Source: Candidatus Latescibacterota bacterium (GTDB taxonomy: Bacteria; Latescibacterota; UBA2968). Taken from it: a stretch of 64,000 nucleotides of DNA. Below the pieces are notes generated by a model. That model had not been told where the DNA came from. It saw only the letters and a program-made list of their open reading frames with translations, and made no database searches. The position numbers and the translations under genes were made by a program. The DNA is taken from positions 1-64,000 of the forward strand of contig JAJEDY010000005.1 of the NCBI GenBank assembly GCA_022821275.1. The letters are read 5' to 3'. Below, piece after piece: positions 25,069 to 33,228 of the stretch. Every line of letters begins with the position of its first letter. Positions within the stretch are counted from its first letter, which is position 1.

Positions 25069-25854
25069 ATGAAACCTTCGTGGATGACGTATGGTGTTTT
25101 GAAGGCACTTTCCCGACGGGATTTGTTGCAGATGTTGAAGGATCACGGGTTTGAAGGGGTGGAGTTTCGCACGGATGCGGGACATGGTCACGGGGTGGAG
25201 GCGTCAATTGACGAGGCAGAGCGAGAGCAGGTGGTGGCAGATTGTGAGGCGATGGGGATTGATATTATGAGTGTTGCGACGGGCAATCGGTATCACGATA
25301 CGGATCCGGACGAGCTTCGGGATCATATTGAGCAGACGATGGTTCGGATGGATCTGGCATCGGATCTGGGCGCGCCGCGCGTACGCGTTTTTGGAAATAA
25401 TTTCCCCACAGAAGTGCCCAGGGAACAGACGATTGCCCAGGTGGCAGAGGCCCTGAAGCCGCTGTGTGATTACGGTGTGGAGAAGGGGGTAAAGCCGTGT
25501 CTGGAGTTGCACGGGGAGTTCGATTGGCAGGCGTGCAGGGCAGTGGCCGAGCAAGTGGATCACGAGAATTTTGGGTTGGTATGGAATTCAGTGCCACAGG
25601 ATGTGGTTGATGGGTCCGTGAAACAGGCGCTGGATACGGTATGGCCCTGGCTGGATCATGTGCATATGCACGATCTGGCGGGACAGGGCTATCCGTATCG
25701 CGAGTTGTTCCGGTTGCTGCACGAGAAGGGCTATGAGGGCTACATGTCGGCAGAGACAGAGCGACGCCCCGATAAGGGAGTGGGCGATCTGTGGATGTTT
25801 GTGGCTTATTATTCAGATCTGTTCAGGGCGTATCGCGATCTCGCACGGGGTTGA
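25069..25854 (+). CDS. Sugar phosphate isomerase/epimerase-like TIM-barrel enzyme
   Basis: 261 residues, AGGAG upstream. AP-endonuclease-2-type barrel: GFEGVEFRTDAGHG, MGIDIMSVATGNRYHD, GAPRVRVFGNN, CLELHGEFDWQA, WLDHVHMHDLAG and GYEGYMSAETERR supply the usual metal-binding His/Glu/Asp residues. Members isomerise or epimerise sugars or inositols in the cytoplasm. It stands alone, followed by a higA fragment and a lipoprotein gene. Confidence 0.8.
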   Translation: MKPSWMTYGVLKALSRRDLLQMLKDHGFEGVEFRTDAGHGHGVEASIDEAEREQVVADCEAMGIDIMSVATGNRYHDTDPDELRDHIEQTMVRMDLASDLGAPRVRVFGNNFPTEVPREQTIAQVAEALKPLCDYGVEKGVKPCLELHGEFDWQACRAVAEQVDHENFGLVWNSVPQDVVDGSVKQALDTVWPWLDHVHMHDLAGQGYPYRELFRLLHEKGYEGYMSAETERRPDKGVGDLWMFVAYYSDLFRAYRDLARG

Positions 25855-25865
25855 GAGAGGTTATA

Positions 25866-25898
25866 ATGGCTGAATATCCTGTCAACCGTCCGTTAAAT
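25866..25898 (+). pseudogene. 5' fragment of a higA-like gene
   Basis: ATG at 25866 and the next ten codons (MAEYPVNRPLN) repeat the start of higA at 22059 (MAEYSVKRPLK) at DNA level, then homology ends. It is a short leftover of a duplication. Confidence 0.55.
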
Positions 25899-25911
25899 AG
25901 CAGAGGTTGCC

Positions 25912-26253
25912 ATGACCCACTTTTGGTGCATTCTACTTGTATTTTTGATCCTGAGTTGTGGTCATAAAGGTACTGAACCAGAGATAGAACCAGAGCCAGA
26001 ACCGATAACAGAACCAGAACAAAAGCCAGAACCAGAGCCAGAACCAAGACCAGAACCCCAGTATAAAGAACTGAGTTATGAGAATCTCGCTGGTTCTTGG
26101 ATGGCGACATGGACGTTATTAACTTATTCCTTCGGCACCCGTGCTGATCATTTTTTTCGTTATACTGGTAATCCAATGTATAGACAGTTTGAGAGTTTCT
26201 CTGGAGAATATTTCGTCATCAGTTTCATGCAAAATATTACGGTGCGGAGATAA
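25912..26253 (+). CDS. Small lipoprotein with a Glu-Pro repeat
   Basis: 113 residues. A signal peptide ends in the lipobox LILSC (Cys16), followed by about 15 Glu-Pro-type dipeptide units (EPEIEPEPEPITEPE and so on), a periplasm-spanning style spacer, then a short domain beginning LSYENLAGSWMATWTL, as in lipocalin-like or outer lipoproteins. The C-terminal domain is only about 60 residues, so the gene may be truncated. A terminator follows at once. On the other strand the repeat gives an artefactual Val/Leu-rich frame. Confidence 0.6.
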   Translation: MTHFWCILLVFLILSCGHKGTEPEIEPEPEPITEPEQKPEPEPEPRPEPQYKELSYENLAGSWMATWTLLTYSFGTRADHFFRYTGNPMYRQFESFSGEYFVISFMQNITVRR

Positions 26254-26257
26254 TCAT

Positions 26258-26292
26258 AAACGCCATCGGCAAAATAGCTGATGGCGTTTTTT
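26258..26292. terminator. Bidirectional terminator, near-copy of 18739-18771
   Basis: The stem aaacgccatc/gatggcgttt (26258-26267, 26280-26289) has loop ggcaaaatagct and a T run. It lies between the lipoprotein gene and the converging PLP enzyme gene. Confidence 0.85.
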
Positions 26293-26316
26293 GTGTTGGG
26301 TTTCTGTGTCGTAAGT

Positions 26317-27444
26317 TTATCTGGTCAATACTTCGCGCAGGCGTGAGGTGACGATTTCCTGGTCGTCTTCGATGAAATTTGTTACGGCAACGCGGAAGGT
26401 GTTTGCACTGCCGCGTGTCCACACGGATGGATTGCCCTGTCGAAGTTCTTCGATTATTTGCACCGCGGTTTTGCCCAGTGCGGTTTCATCAACTGTGATG
26501 TGTACGCCATCGCTCAGGCCTCGTGAGTCGGCCGAGAATTTGGCTGCGATGTGGGGGATGTCTTTCAGGTCTGATAGTAGTGCTTCGGCTTTGCGTTTGT
26601 ATTCGGATAGGCGCGTTTCGTGGTCCATGCTGAACCATTCGCGCAGGGCAACGACGACGGCGATGACTTCTTGCCGATCTACTTTTAGCGGGCGGCCTAT
26701 GGTGTCGTAAGGGCAGGTTTCATAACCGATGAAGGAGTGGAGAAAGGCGGCGTCGATCAGGTCTTTGCGCCCGCACAAGATGCCTGTGGAGTGGCACGAG
26801 CCAATGTATTTTGCGCCGTAGCCGATTAGATCTGCGCCCATGTCGGGATATTTTAGCATGGTTTCGAGGGGATAGACCTGGCTCGCTGCATCGACGATGA
26901 CGGGTATCCCATTGGCGTGGGCGATGCGGACGACGTCTTCAGGGGATAGGACGCCTGCCTGGCCTCCGGGGGCGAAATAGTGGATGGCTGCGGTCTGGTC
27001 TGAGATGGCGGTTTCGAGCTGGGCTTCGGTTGTTCCGTTTTCATCGCCGACTTCGATGAGTTTGGCACCGAAAACAGTGAGTACCGGGTCGTAGTGATAA
27101 CGCTGTTTTTTTTGTATCAGAATGTGATTTTTCATGCCCGTTGTATCGGGCAGTTGTTCCATTTTTTCGGGGTCGCTGCCCGACATGCAGGCGGCTGAGC
27201 TGAGAGCTAATGCCGCCGCGCATCCGGGTGTGACCATTGCGGCTTCTGCGCCGAGGGTGTCGGCGATGATTGCGCCGGTTTTTTTTAGCAATTCTTCCAT
27301 GTCCGCAAAGTAGCGATTCGCTATGTCCATTGCGGCTTGTATTTCTGTGCCCACACGCGATCCGCCAATGACGGTCTGATATCCCGATGCGTTGATTACA
27401 GGGACAACGCCCAGGTCTTCGTAGATTTGACGCGCTTTGCTCAT
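26317..27444 (-). CDS. SelA/DgaE-like PLP-dependent enzyme
   Basis: 375 residues; GGAGG precedes the ATG, which overlaps the preceding stop as ATGA. The fold-type I start YEDLGVVPVINASGYQTVIG and the pyridoxal region ADLIGYGAKYIGSCHSTGIL (candidate Lys in GAK) match the selenocysteine-synthase-related family that includes glucosaminate-6-phosphate ammonia lyase. It lacks the N-terminal domain and length of true SelA (about 460 residues), so a sugar-amine or amino-acid lyase role is more likely. It heads toward a terminator at 26290 and is translationally coupled to two small genes upstream. Confidence 0.75.
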   Translation of the reverse strand: MSKARQIYEDLGVVPVINASGYQTVIGGSRVGTEIQAAMDIANRYFADMEELLKKTGAIIADTLGAEAAMVTPGCAAALALSSAACMSGSDPEKMEQLPDTTGMKNHILIQKKQRYHYDPVLTVFGAKLIEVGDENGTTEAQLETAISDQTAAIHYFAPGGQAGVLSPEDVVRIAHANGIPVIVDAASQVYPLETMLKYPDMGADLIGYGAKYIGSCHSTGILCGRKDLIDAAFLHSFIGYETCPYDTIGRPLKVDRQEVIAVVVALREWFSMDHETRLSEYKRKAEALLSDLKDIPHIAAKFSADSRGLSDGVHITVDETALGKTAVQIIEELRQGNPSVWTRGSANTFRVAVTNFIEDDQEIVTSRLREVLTR

Positions 27445-27815
27445 GATTTTCCTCCGAAAATGTTTTTTTTATGCCTGCTGGATAACGGCTCTGTTTCAAT
27501 GATATTTCCATCATCCAGAAACGCAACGGGCTCAGCTTCTTTGCCATTTTCCCACATCAAAGAATAAAACCAGATACCACTTTCACCGATGCAGAAATCT
27601 GCAGGGGTAAAGGTCATTTTTGAGTCCAGTGGCGGATCAGATTTTTCGGGATTGTATTCAGCTATCCAGCCAAATGCCTCGCCGCTCCAGGTCTGTCCTT
27701 TGGCATGAAGCTTTTTAGCAAACGCCATAATATCGTCAATATCCGGAATGACGATGGGTACAATGGGTGCGTGTTCTCCATTTCGCGCTTGTATTCTAAT
27801 TTTAACGGTTGTCAT
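27441..27815 (-). CDS. Conserved small protein of unknown function
   Basis: 124 residues from ATG 27815 (GGAG upstream). No family recognised. The text includes VPIVIPDIDDIMAFAKKLHA, GWIAEYNPEKSDPPLDS and FYSLMWENGKEAEPVAFLDD. It overlaps the DUF4160 gene by 14 nt and the PLP enzyme by 4 nt, so the three are cotranscribed. Confidence 0.5.
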   Translation of the reverse strand: MTTVKIRIQARNGEHAPIVPIVIPDIDDIMAFAKKLHAKGQTWSGEAFGWIAEYNPEKSDPPLDSKMTFTPADFCIGESGIWFYSLMWENGKEAEPVAFLDDGNIIETEPLSSRHKKNIFGGKS

Positions 27816-28050
27816 TTTTTCTCTGCTCCTTTTGCCAGGCGTCCATAATATTTTCACGATAGGCTATTAGAATCCTTTCGATTTCGTTTAATTCATGGGG
27901 ACGAAATCTTCCGGCTCGCGCCAACGCAATTGGATCAACCCAATATTTCGCTTCCTTTCCCTGTTTTCCCACATGAACATGGGGCGGTTCATTGAGGTCT
28001 GCTTGATAAAACCAGAATCGATAGCCTCGTATTCTTAAAATGACAGGCAA
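27802..28050 (-). CDS. DUF4160 domain protein
   Basis: 82 residues if the TTG at 28050 (after GGAAAGGA) is the start: LPVILRIRGYRFWFYQADLN, EPPHVHVGKQGKEAKYW and ARAGRFRPHELNEIERIL. This is the complete DUF4160 pattern, a small family often found as one half of a TA-like pair, commonly with a DUF2442 partner. The partner here is a different small protein. Confidence 0.75.
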   Translation of the reverse strand: MPVILRIRGYRFWFYQADLNEPPHVHVGKQGKEAKYWVDPIALARAGRFRPHELNEIERILIAYRENIMDAWQKEQRKNDNR

Positions 28051-28132
28051 AATGGTCCTTTCCAAAAATATACATTCAAAACAGAAAGAGGCAAGAGAGG
28101 TCCGCATTCAATAATTGTGTAAAATTAGACAT

Positions 28133-29380
28133 TTATTCCTCTCGTGAGGTTGCATAAGCTGAGTTTTTCCACACCTCTCGTGCTACGCGAAGAATATTGC
28201 CGCCGATGATTTTTGCGATGTCGTCGTCGCTGTAACCCCGTTGTACAAGGCCGACGGTGAAGAGGGGCCAGTTGGTCCAGGTGAGGCTTTGTTCCTGGTG
28301 GGGTTGTCGCCATTCGGAGGAATGGAGAGGGTCTCTGGGCGGCCAGAGTGCCTCCCAGCGGTTGCGCTGTTTGGGGCGGGGGTTGAGTTTGCGGTTGGCT
28401 TCGGCGATGTATTGAGAGGGGTAGCCTCGGTCTGTGCCGATGGTGACGGCGTCGGTGCCAAAGGTTTTGGCGACGTAGTCAATGTGGTCGAGGAAGGCAC
28501 TGATGTCGCCGTTGCCGCCGAGGAATGCGGGTACATTGGTGATGCCCATGGTGCCCCCGGTGTCGAGTACTGCGCGGATGATGTTGTCGGGTTTGCTTCG
28601 GATGTGTTCGTTGAGGGTGCAGGCGACGGAGTGGCTGACGACGACGGGTTGTGCGGAGGCTTTTGCTGTGTCGAGGCAGGTTTGCCAGCCGGTGTGGGAG
28701 AGGTCAATGATGATGCCGAGGCGGTTCATTTCGGCGACTGTGGCGTGTCCAAAGTCGCTCAAGCCCGCGTCGTTGGGTTCGCCGCAGCCATCTCCGATGG
28801 GGTTGCGGCGGTTGTACGTGAGGTGCATCATGCGCGCGCCGAGTTGTGCAAAGACGCGGATGTAGCGCAGTTCTTCTTCCGGGTTGGTCTGGTCGCCGGC
28901 GAGTGGAATGCCGTTGCAGGTGAGATAGGTGCAGCGTTTGCCCGCTTTGTGGGCTGCGACGATGTCGTCTGGTGTTGTGACGCGCTGGAGGAAGTCGGGC
29001 ATGGCGTCGGTGTTGTACGTGTGTCGGGCAAGGCGTTTGATGATGCGCAGAGGGTCGTTGCATTCTTCGCCTGCGTTTTGAAAGGTGCAGGTGACGCCAG
29101 AGGCATGCCAGATTTCCCGGTATTCTCGACGGAGTTCGGGTGTGAGCGCCCAGCGGGTCATGCCCATGTCTTCGGTGAGGTCTTGCAATTCGCGGTCAGA
29201 CGCGCCTGCTTCGATGGCTGCGTTGACGGGATCGGGATCGACGGGTGAGCGCAGGCCAAGGCCGTAGGATTCGATGACGAGGGCGTGTTCGTGGAGTTCC
29301 AGGCCGTGTTCTATGTCGCGCTGTGACGGTTTGAGGATGCCGAGTGCGACATCGCGGGCGTGTTGCATTTGGTCGTTCAT
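28133..29380 (-). CDS. Membrane-dipeptidase-like peptidase (M19)
   Basis: 415 residues. M19 blocks: a GARMMHLTYNRRNPIGDGC segment, GIIIDLSHTGWQTCLDTA, PVVVSHSVACTLNEHIR and a late VTIGTDRGYPSQ in place of the usual GSDFDG. These supply the His/Asp/Glu ligands of the zinc site. No signal peptide is seen, so it is cytoplasmic. It is 16 nt downstream of an alpha/beta-hydrolase gene. Substrates may be dipeptides or related amides. Confidence 0.8.
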   Translation of the reverse strand: MNDQMQHARDVALGILKPSQRDIEHGLELHEHALVIESYGLGLRSPVDPDPVNAAIEAGASDRELQDLTEDMGMTRWALTPELRREYREIWHASGVTCTFQNAGEECNDPLRIIKRLARHTYNTDAMPDFLQRVTTPDDIVAAHKAGKRCTYLTCNGIPLAGDQTNPEEELRYIRVFAQLGARMMHLTYNRRNPIGDGCGEPNDAGLSDFGHATVAEMNRLGIIIDLSHTGWQTCLDTAKASAQPVVVSHSVACTLNEHIRSKPDNIIRAVLDTGGTMGITNVPAFLGGNGDISAFLDHIDYVAKTFGTDAVTIGTDRGYPSQYIAEANRKLNPRPKQRNRWEALWPPRDPLHSSEWRQPHQEQSLTWTNWPLFTVGLVQRGYSDDDIAKIIGGNILRVAREVWKNSAYATSREE

Positions 29381-29396
29381 GGTTGTTTTCCTGTTT

Positions 29397-31325
29397 TTAT
29401 TTTTCGCATAGAAAATTGATTAAATCCTCGTTTTTTGCAAGGTCATTTTTTACTGTCAGGGTTGCTTCGGGATAATGTGCGTAGGCCGCTTCTGCCCAGG
29501 ATGTGTCGAAGGTATCGCCTGTGTTGTGTAAGAGCAAGTTATTTGGGGTGATGAGCGCGGCAGCATTGGGCAAGCCTCCCGCTTTGAGTATGCCGGGGAT
29601 GGGCAGGCGTTTGAGGTAGTCGTTCTCGGTTTTGGTGTTGAATGCGCCGATGTCGGATGCGATTTGCAGGTCGGTGCGTTCCGAGATTGCACCTGCGATG
29701 ATGGTCCAGAGTCCGGCATTGCCAAAGCCGACGATGTTTACCGGGCCATCGGGTATGTGGCGCAATGCGAGTGCGATGTCGTATATGCGTTCGGCGTCGT
29801 CGGTGCGGTTAAAGGTGTTGAAGAAGTTCCCGCCCCCGCGCGGTTCTTCGGGGTTTTCTTCGCCGATGCTTTGGCCCGTGCCAAAGGGGTCTATGGCATA
29901 GACAGTGTGACCTTTGTCGAGGAGGGCCTGGATGAGAGGTGAGTACAGGGCGTTCATGCCTTGTGGGTGAATTAAGAGGGTGGATGTGTCGGACGGGGAT
30001 TCGGGTGTGAAGGTGCGGATGGGGACGCGCACATTGCGGCGGTTGCCGATGAGTGTTCCGTTTTCTCTGGTGTTGTGTTGATATGTAACAGTACTGTCGT
30101 CGTAGCCGACGGTTAGACGCAGTGCTTCGCCCAGGATGCGTCGATTTTCGGCAAGTGCGTCGGGTGTGTTTGGGCGATAGGTTTCCAGTGTTGTTCTGGA
30201 TGCGGCGATGTACTGACGGATGAGGTCTTCGTGTTGGGTGATCGCGCCGTCGGGCAGGCCATCGAAAAAGGCGAGCATGTCTTTGTGTTCTTCAACTTCA
30301 AAGGGCGGTTCGCGAAAGTCGTCGCCAAAGGGCAGGTCGAGCCAGCGGGCGAACCAGCGGTACACGGCTTCTCGCATTTCGAGGTTGTAGCCGTGGGGCG
30401 CGTCAATCTGGATTTGAGAGATGTGGTCGTCGGCGTCGTAGAGGTCGTATATGCGTTTGATGGCGGGGTATTCGACGTCGGGGGTGTGCTGCGTCCAGTC
30501 CTGTGAGGAACTGACGAGGATGAGGGGTTTGGGCGCGAAGGTGGCGCCGATATCGACGTTGTTAGTGTCGATGCGCAGGAGGGGCGCGTTTTCACAGACA
30601 CAGCCGCCTTGCATGTAGGCAGAGACCATGCAGACGGGTGCGGCGACGTGCAGGCGGTCGTCAACGGCATAGAGGTTATAGGTTTGGGTGCCTCCGCCCG
30701 ATTCGCCCGTGCAGCCCAGGCGGTTGGTATCGACTTCGGGGAGTTCGCAGAGGAAGTCGAGTGCGCGGATGCTATTCCAGAGTTGAAAACCGAGGATGCC
30801 GATGTTCCAGAGCATGCGGTCATCTTGTTTGTGGGGCCAGGGTGCGCGGTGTACAACACTGTAGGTTTCTTCTTGGTATGCGCCGGAGAGATGTCGGGCG
30901 CTGTCGTTGTAATCGACCATGTCCCACATGAAGGCTGTGCAGCCCATTCGGGCAAAGGTGATGCCCCGGCCCGGGTAGGATGTGTCTCCGTGTTGTATGC
31001 GGCCGAGTGGTGCATGTCCGTGTGGGCTTAAGATGCCGGGGTGGCTTTTGGGTTGTGGGTTGAGGGGACGAAAGAGGCTGCCGCCCACGTAGAAGTTGGG
31101 CAAGCTCTGGAAATAGGCTTTTTCAATGGTGTACCCGTCTCTTTCAATGCGGTCGTAGATGTGGATGTCGAGCGGGGGCTTTTCGGGCATTGGCCAGAGT
31201 CCAGCGGCAAAGAGGATTTGTTTTTTGAGTCTCGTCTTTTCTCGTTCCCAGGTTTCGCGGTCGGGATATGTTGCGGGCGCGAATTCGGTGTGGGTGTGCG
31301 GGAGGTTTTGCCATCGGGGGTCCAT
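29397..31325 (-). CDS. Large alpha/beta-hydrolase, acetyl-xylan-esterase-like
   Basis: 642 residues, AGGAG upstream. The N-terminal half has an esterase core: HPGILSPHGHAPLGR, MGCTAFMWDMVDYND and the nucleophile elbow RLGCTGESGGGTQTYN (Ser in GESGG). FAPKPLILVSSSQDWTQHTP carries the Asp and DAPHGYNLEMREAVYRW the His. The C-terminal 250 residues contain a second, weaker hydrolase-like region (GPVNIVGFGNAGLWTIIAGA). Likely a sugar-ester esterase or similar in the same run as a GH2 enzyme and a sulfatase. No signal peptide. Confidence 0.75.
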   Translation of the reverse strand: MDPRWQNLPHTHTEFAPATYPDRETWEREKTRLKKQILFAAGLWPMPEKPPLDIHIYDRIERDGYTIEKAYFQSLPNFYVGGSLFRPLNPQPKSHPGILSPHGHAPLGRIQHGDTSYPGRGITFARMGCTAFMWDMVDYNDSARHLSGAYQEETYSVVHRAPWPHKQDDRMLWNIGILGFQLWNSIRALDFLCELPEVDTNRLGCTGESGGGTQTYNLYAVDDRLHVAAPVCMVSAYMQGGCVCENAPLLRIDTNNVDIGATFAPKPLILVSSSQDWTQHTPDVEYPAIKRIYDLYDADDHISQIQIDAPHGYNLEMREAVYRWFARWLDLPFGDDFREPPFEVEEHKDMLAFFDGLPDGAITQHEDLIRQYIAASRTTLETYRPNTPDALAENRRILGEALRLTVGYDDSTVTYQHNTRENGTLIGNRRNVRVPIRTFTPESPSDTSTLLIHPQGMNALYSPLIQALLDKGHTVYAIDPFGTGQSIGEENPEEPRGGGNFFNTFNRTDDAERIYDIALALRHIPDGPVNIVGFGNAGLWTIIAGAISERTDLQIASDIGAFNTKTENDYLKRLPIPGILKAGGLPNAAALITPNNLLLHNTGDTFDTSWAEAAYAHYPEATLTVKNDLAKNEDLINFLCEK

Positions 31326-31393
31326 GGGGTCTCCTGTAAAAGCGCGAATCTACGAATCAACGGCGGAGTTTATAATAACTCTGGGTGGTGGGG

Positions 31394-31445
31394 TTCGTCT
31401 ATTCGTCTATTCGTCTATTCGTCTATTCGTCTATTCGTCTATTCG
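31394..31445. repeat. 8-bp tandem repeat (ttcgtcta, 6 copies)
   Basis: Six perfect units of ttcgtcta and a partial seventh run from just outside into the last codons of the GH2 gene. The gene's stop codon (31433-31431) is inside the array, so copy number changes could alter the C-terminus. Confidence 0.9.
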
Positions 31446-33215
31446 TTCAATCGCCGCGGGGGTGCCGAAGTATTTTTTCAGGCGTTTTGCGTCGAATTTT
31501 TCCCGGCGGTCGTAGGTGTAGATGCCGTTTTGTTCTTGTTCGATGTCGGTGAGTTGGGTGTAGCAATACCCCGCGATGTTGGGGTGGTTGAGGAGTATGG
31601 CTGTGAGTTTTTCGATGCGGTGATACACTTCTTCGATGTCGGTGGGGCGTTTGCCATAGCCCCAACTGCTTTTGCGGTCTGCGGCTTGTTCTGTTTCGAC
31701 GGCATTGGGATCCCACCAGGTGCCGCCGTATTCATCGACGACATAGGGCTGGCCCTGATAGGGCACGCACAGTTCGGGGAAGCGGATGGGTGTGTTTTCC
31801 CAGTTGTCGGGGGATACGGGGGCGTAGGTCGCTTTGAATTTGACGGGGTCCTGTTCGTAGTCGTGTACGGTGTAGATGTCCGTGCAGACGTGTACGTAGC
31901 CGCTGGTGTCGTGGCAGGGGCGAGAAGGGTCGAGTGCTCTGGTGAGGTCGTAGGTTTCCTGTACGGCCCGGCGGTGCGCTTCAAAGTGGTTGGTTGCGCC
32001 GCCCCGGGTTTCGTTGTAGGGGGTCCACGCGAGGATAGAGGGATGGTTGAGGTCGCGCTGGACAATTTCCCGCCATTCGCGCTGCTGGTTGTGTATGGAT
32101 TGGGGTGAGCCGAAGTTCATGCCCCAGTCGCAGTATTCGCCCCAGGTGAGATAGCCGAGTTTGTCCGCCCAGTAGTGAAAGCGTTCTTCGAATACTTTCT
32201 GGTGGAGGCGCGCGCCATTGAAACCGACGGCGAGCGATTTTTCGATGTCGGCTTTGAGCATGTCGTCGGACGGGGCGGTCCATATTCCGTCGGGATAGAA
32301 TCCCTGATCCAGTACAAGGCGCAGGAAGATGGGGGTGTTGTTGAGGTAGAATTTGTGGCCTTCGATGTGAAATTTTCGCAGTCCGGCATAGCTGTTGACT
32401 GTGTCGATGGTGGTGTCGCCATCGCGGAGTTCAAAGCGGAGGTCGTAGAGGTGGGGGTTGTCTGGCGACCAGGGTTGCGGGTTTTTGATGCGCAAGGACA
32501 TGGCTGTACCACTCGTGGCGGGCATTGTGGAGACCGCGACTTCTTCTTTGCCGTTGAGGAGGACAGCGCGGAAGGTGTGCCCGCGGTGTGCGTTTTTGAA
32601 TGTGGGGGTGAGTACAAAGCGGCTGCTGTCGAGGTCGGGTACGATACGCACAGTTTCGATACGTGATGTGGGGACGGCTTCGAGCCAGACGGTTTGCCAT
32701 ATTCCCGTGACGCGCGTGTAGTGGCAGCCGCGGGAATAGAGGTCGGGACATTGTTTGCCCGATGGCTGATCGCCAGAGCGCGTGTCGTCATTGGCGCAGA
32801 CGACGAGGTGGTTTGCGTCAGATGTGAGTGCGTCTGTGATGTCGAATGTGAAGGATGAACTGCCGCCGTAATGTTGCCCGATGAGCCGACCATTGACCCA
32901 GGCTTTGCAGTGGTAATCGATCGCGCCGAAGTGCAGGAGTACGCGCTTGTCCGTCCATTCGTCGGGGATGTCGAGGGTGCGATGATACCAGACCGAGGGC
33001 ATAAAGTCCGTGTTTTGTATGCCCGAGAGGCTGGATTCCGGGCAGAAAGGCACGGTGATGGCGCGGTTTAACTCAGCGGGATTTTGGGGCCAGCCTTTGG
33101 CTTCGCCGGATTGTCCAGTGTCAATGGCGAAGTTCCAGGTGCCGTTGAGGTTTAGCCATGTGGTGCGCTGAAATTGCGGACGGGGGTGTTCGGGTCGCGG
33201 TTGTGTTTCGGGCAT
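31431..33215 (-). CDS. Glycoside hydrolase family 2 enzyme
   Basis: 594 residues from ATG 33215 (AAGGAG upstream). GH2 order: sugar-binding domain (WLNLNGTWNFAIDTG, WYHRTLDIPDEWTDKRVLLH, GAIDYHCKAWVNGRLIGQHY), an Ig-like middle, then a barrel with NGARLHQKVFEERFHYWADK and SILAWTPYNETRGGATN, where the acid/base region reads NET rather than NEP/NES. A nucleophile Glu in the stretch QPYVVDEYGGTWWD fits. No signal peptide. Likely a beta-galactosidase or glucuronidase-like enzyme acting with the adjacent sulfatase (13 nt upstream) and esterase. Confidence 0.85.
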   Translation of the reverse strand: MPETQPRPEHPRPQFQRTTWLNLNGTWNFAIDTGQSGEAKGWPQNPAELNRAITVPFCPESSLSGIQNTDFMPSVWYHRTLDIPDEWTDKRVLLHFGAIDYHCKAWVNGRLIGQHYGGSSSFTFDITDALTSDANHLVVCANDDTRSGDQPSGKQCPDLYSRGCHYTRVTGIWQTVWLEAVPTSRIETVRIVPDLDSSRFVLTPTFKNAHRGHTFRAVLLNGKEEVAVSTMPATSGTAMSLRIKNPQPWSPDNPHLYDLRFELRDGDTTIDTVNSYAGLRKFHIEGHKFYLNNTPIFLRLVLDQGFYPDGIWTAPSDDMLKADIEKSLAVGFNGARLHQKVFEERFHYWADKLGYLTWGEYCDWGMNFGSPQSIHNQQREWREIVQRDLNHPSILAWTPYNETRGGATNHFEAHRRAVQETYDLTRALDPSRPCHDTSGYVHVCTDIYTVHDYEQDPVKFKATYAPVSPDNWENTPIRFPELCVPYQGQPYVVDEYGGTWWDPNAVETEQAADRKSSWGYGKRPTDIEEVYHRIEKLTAILLNHPNIAGYCYTQLTDIEQEQNGIYTYDRREKFDAKRLKKYFGTPAAIERIDE

Positions 33216-33228
33216 GAAATTCTCCTTC

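Noticed and set aside
25823-26176. Minus-strand frame rich in Val and Leu (VLVLALVLA), membrane-protein-like
   Set aside because: It is the antisense of the Glu-Pro repeat of the lipoprotein gene; no start signals.
26317-27444. SelA (selenocysteine synthase) as part of the selenium system
   Set aside because: It is about 90 residues too short, lacks the N-terminal domain and fits the DgaE-like relatives better; it is also far from selD.
28241-29248. Long plus-strand frame opposite the dipeptidase gene
   Set aside because: It is a shadow caused by codon bias; the M19 motifs lie on the minus strand.
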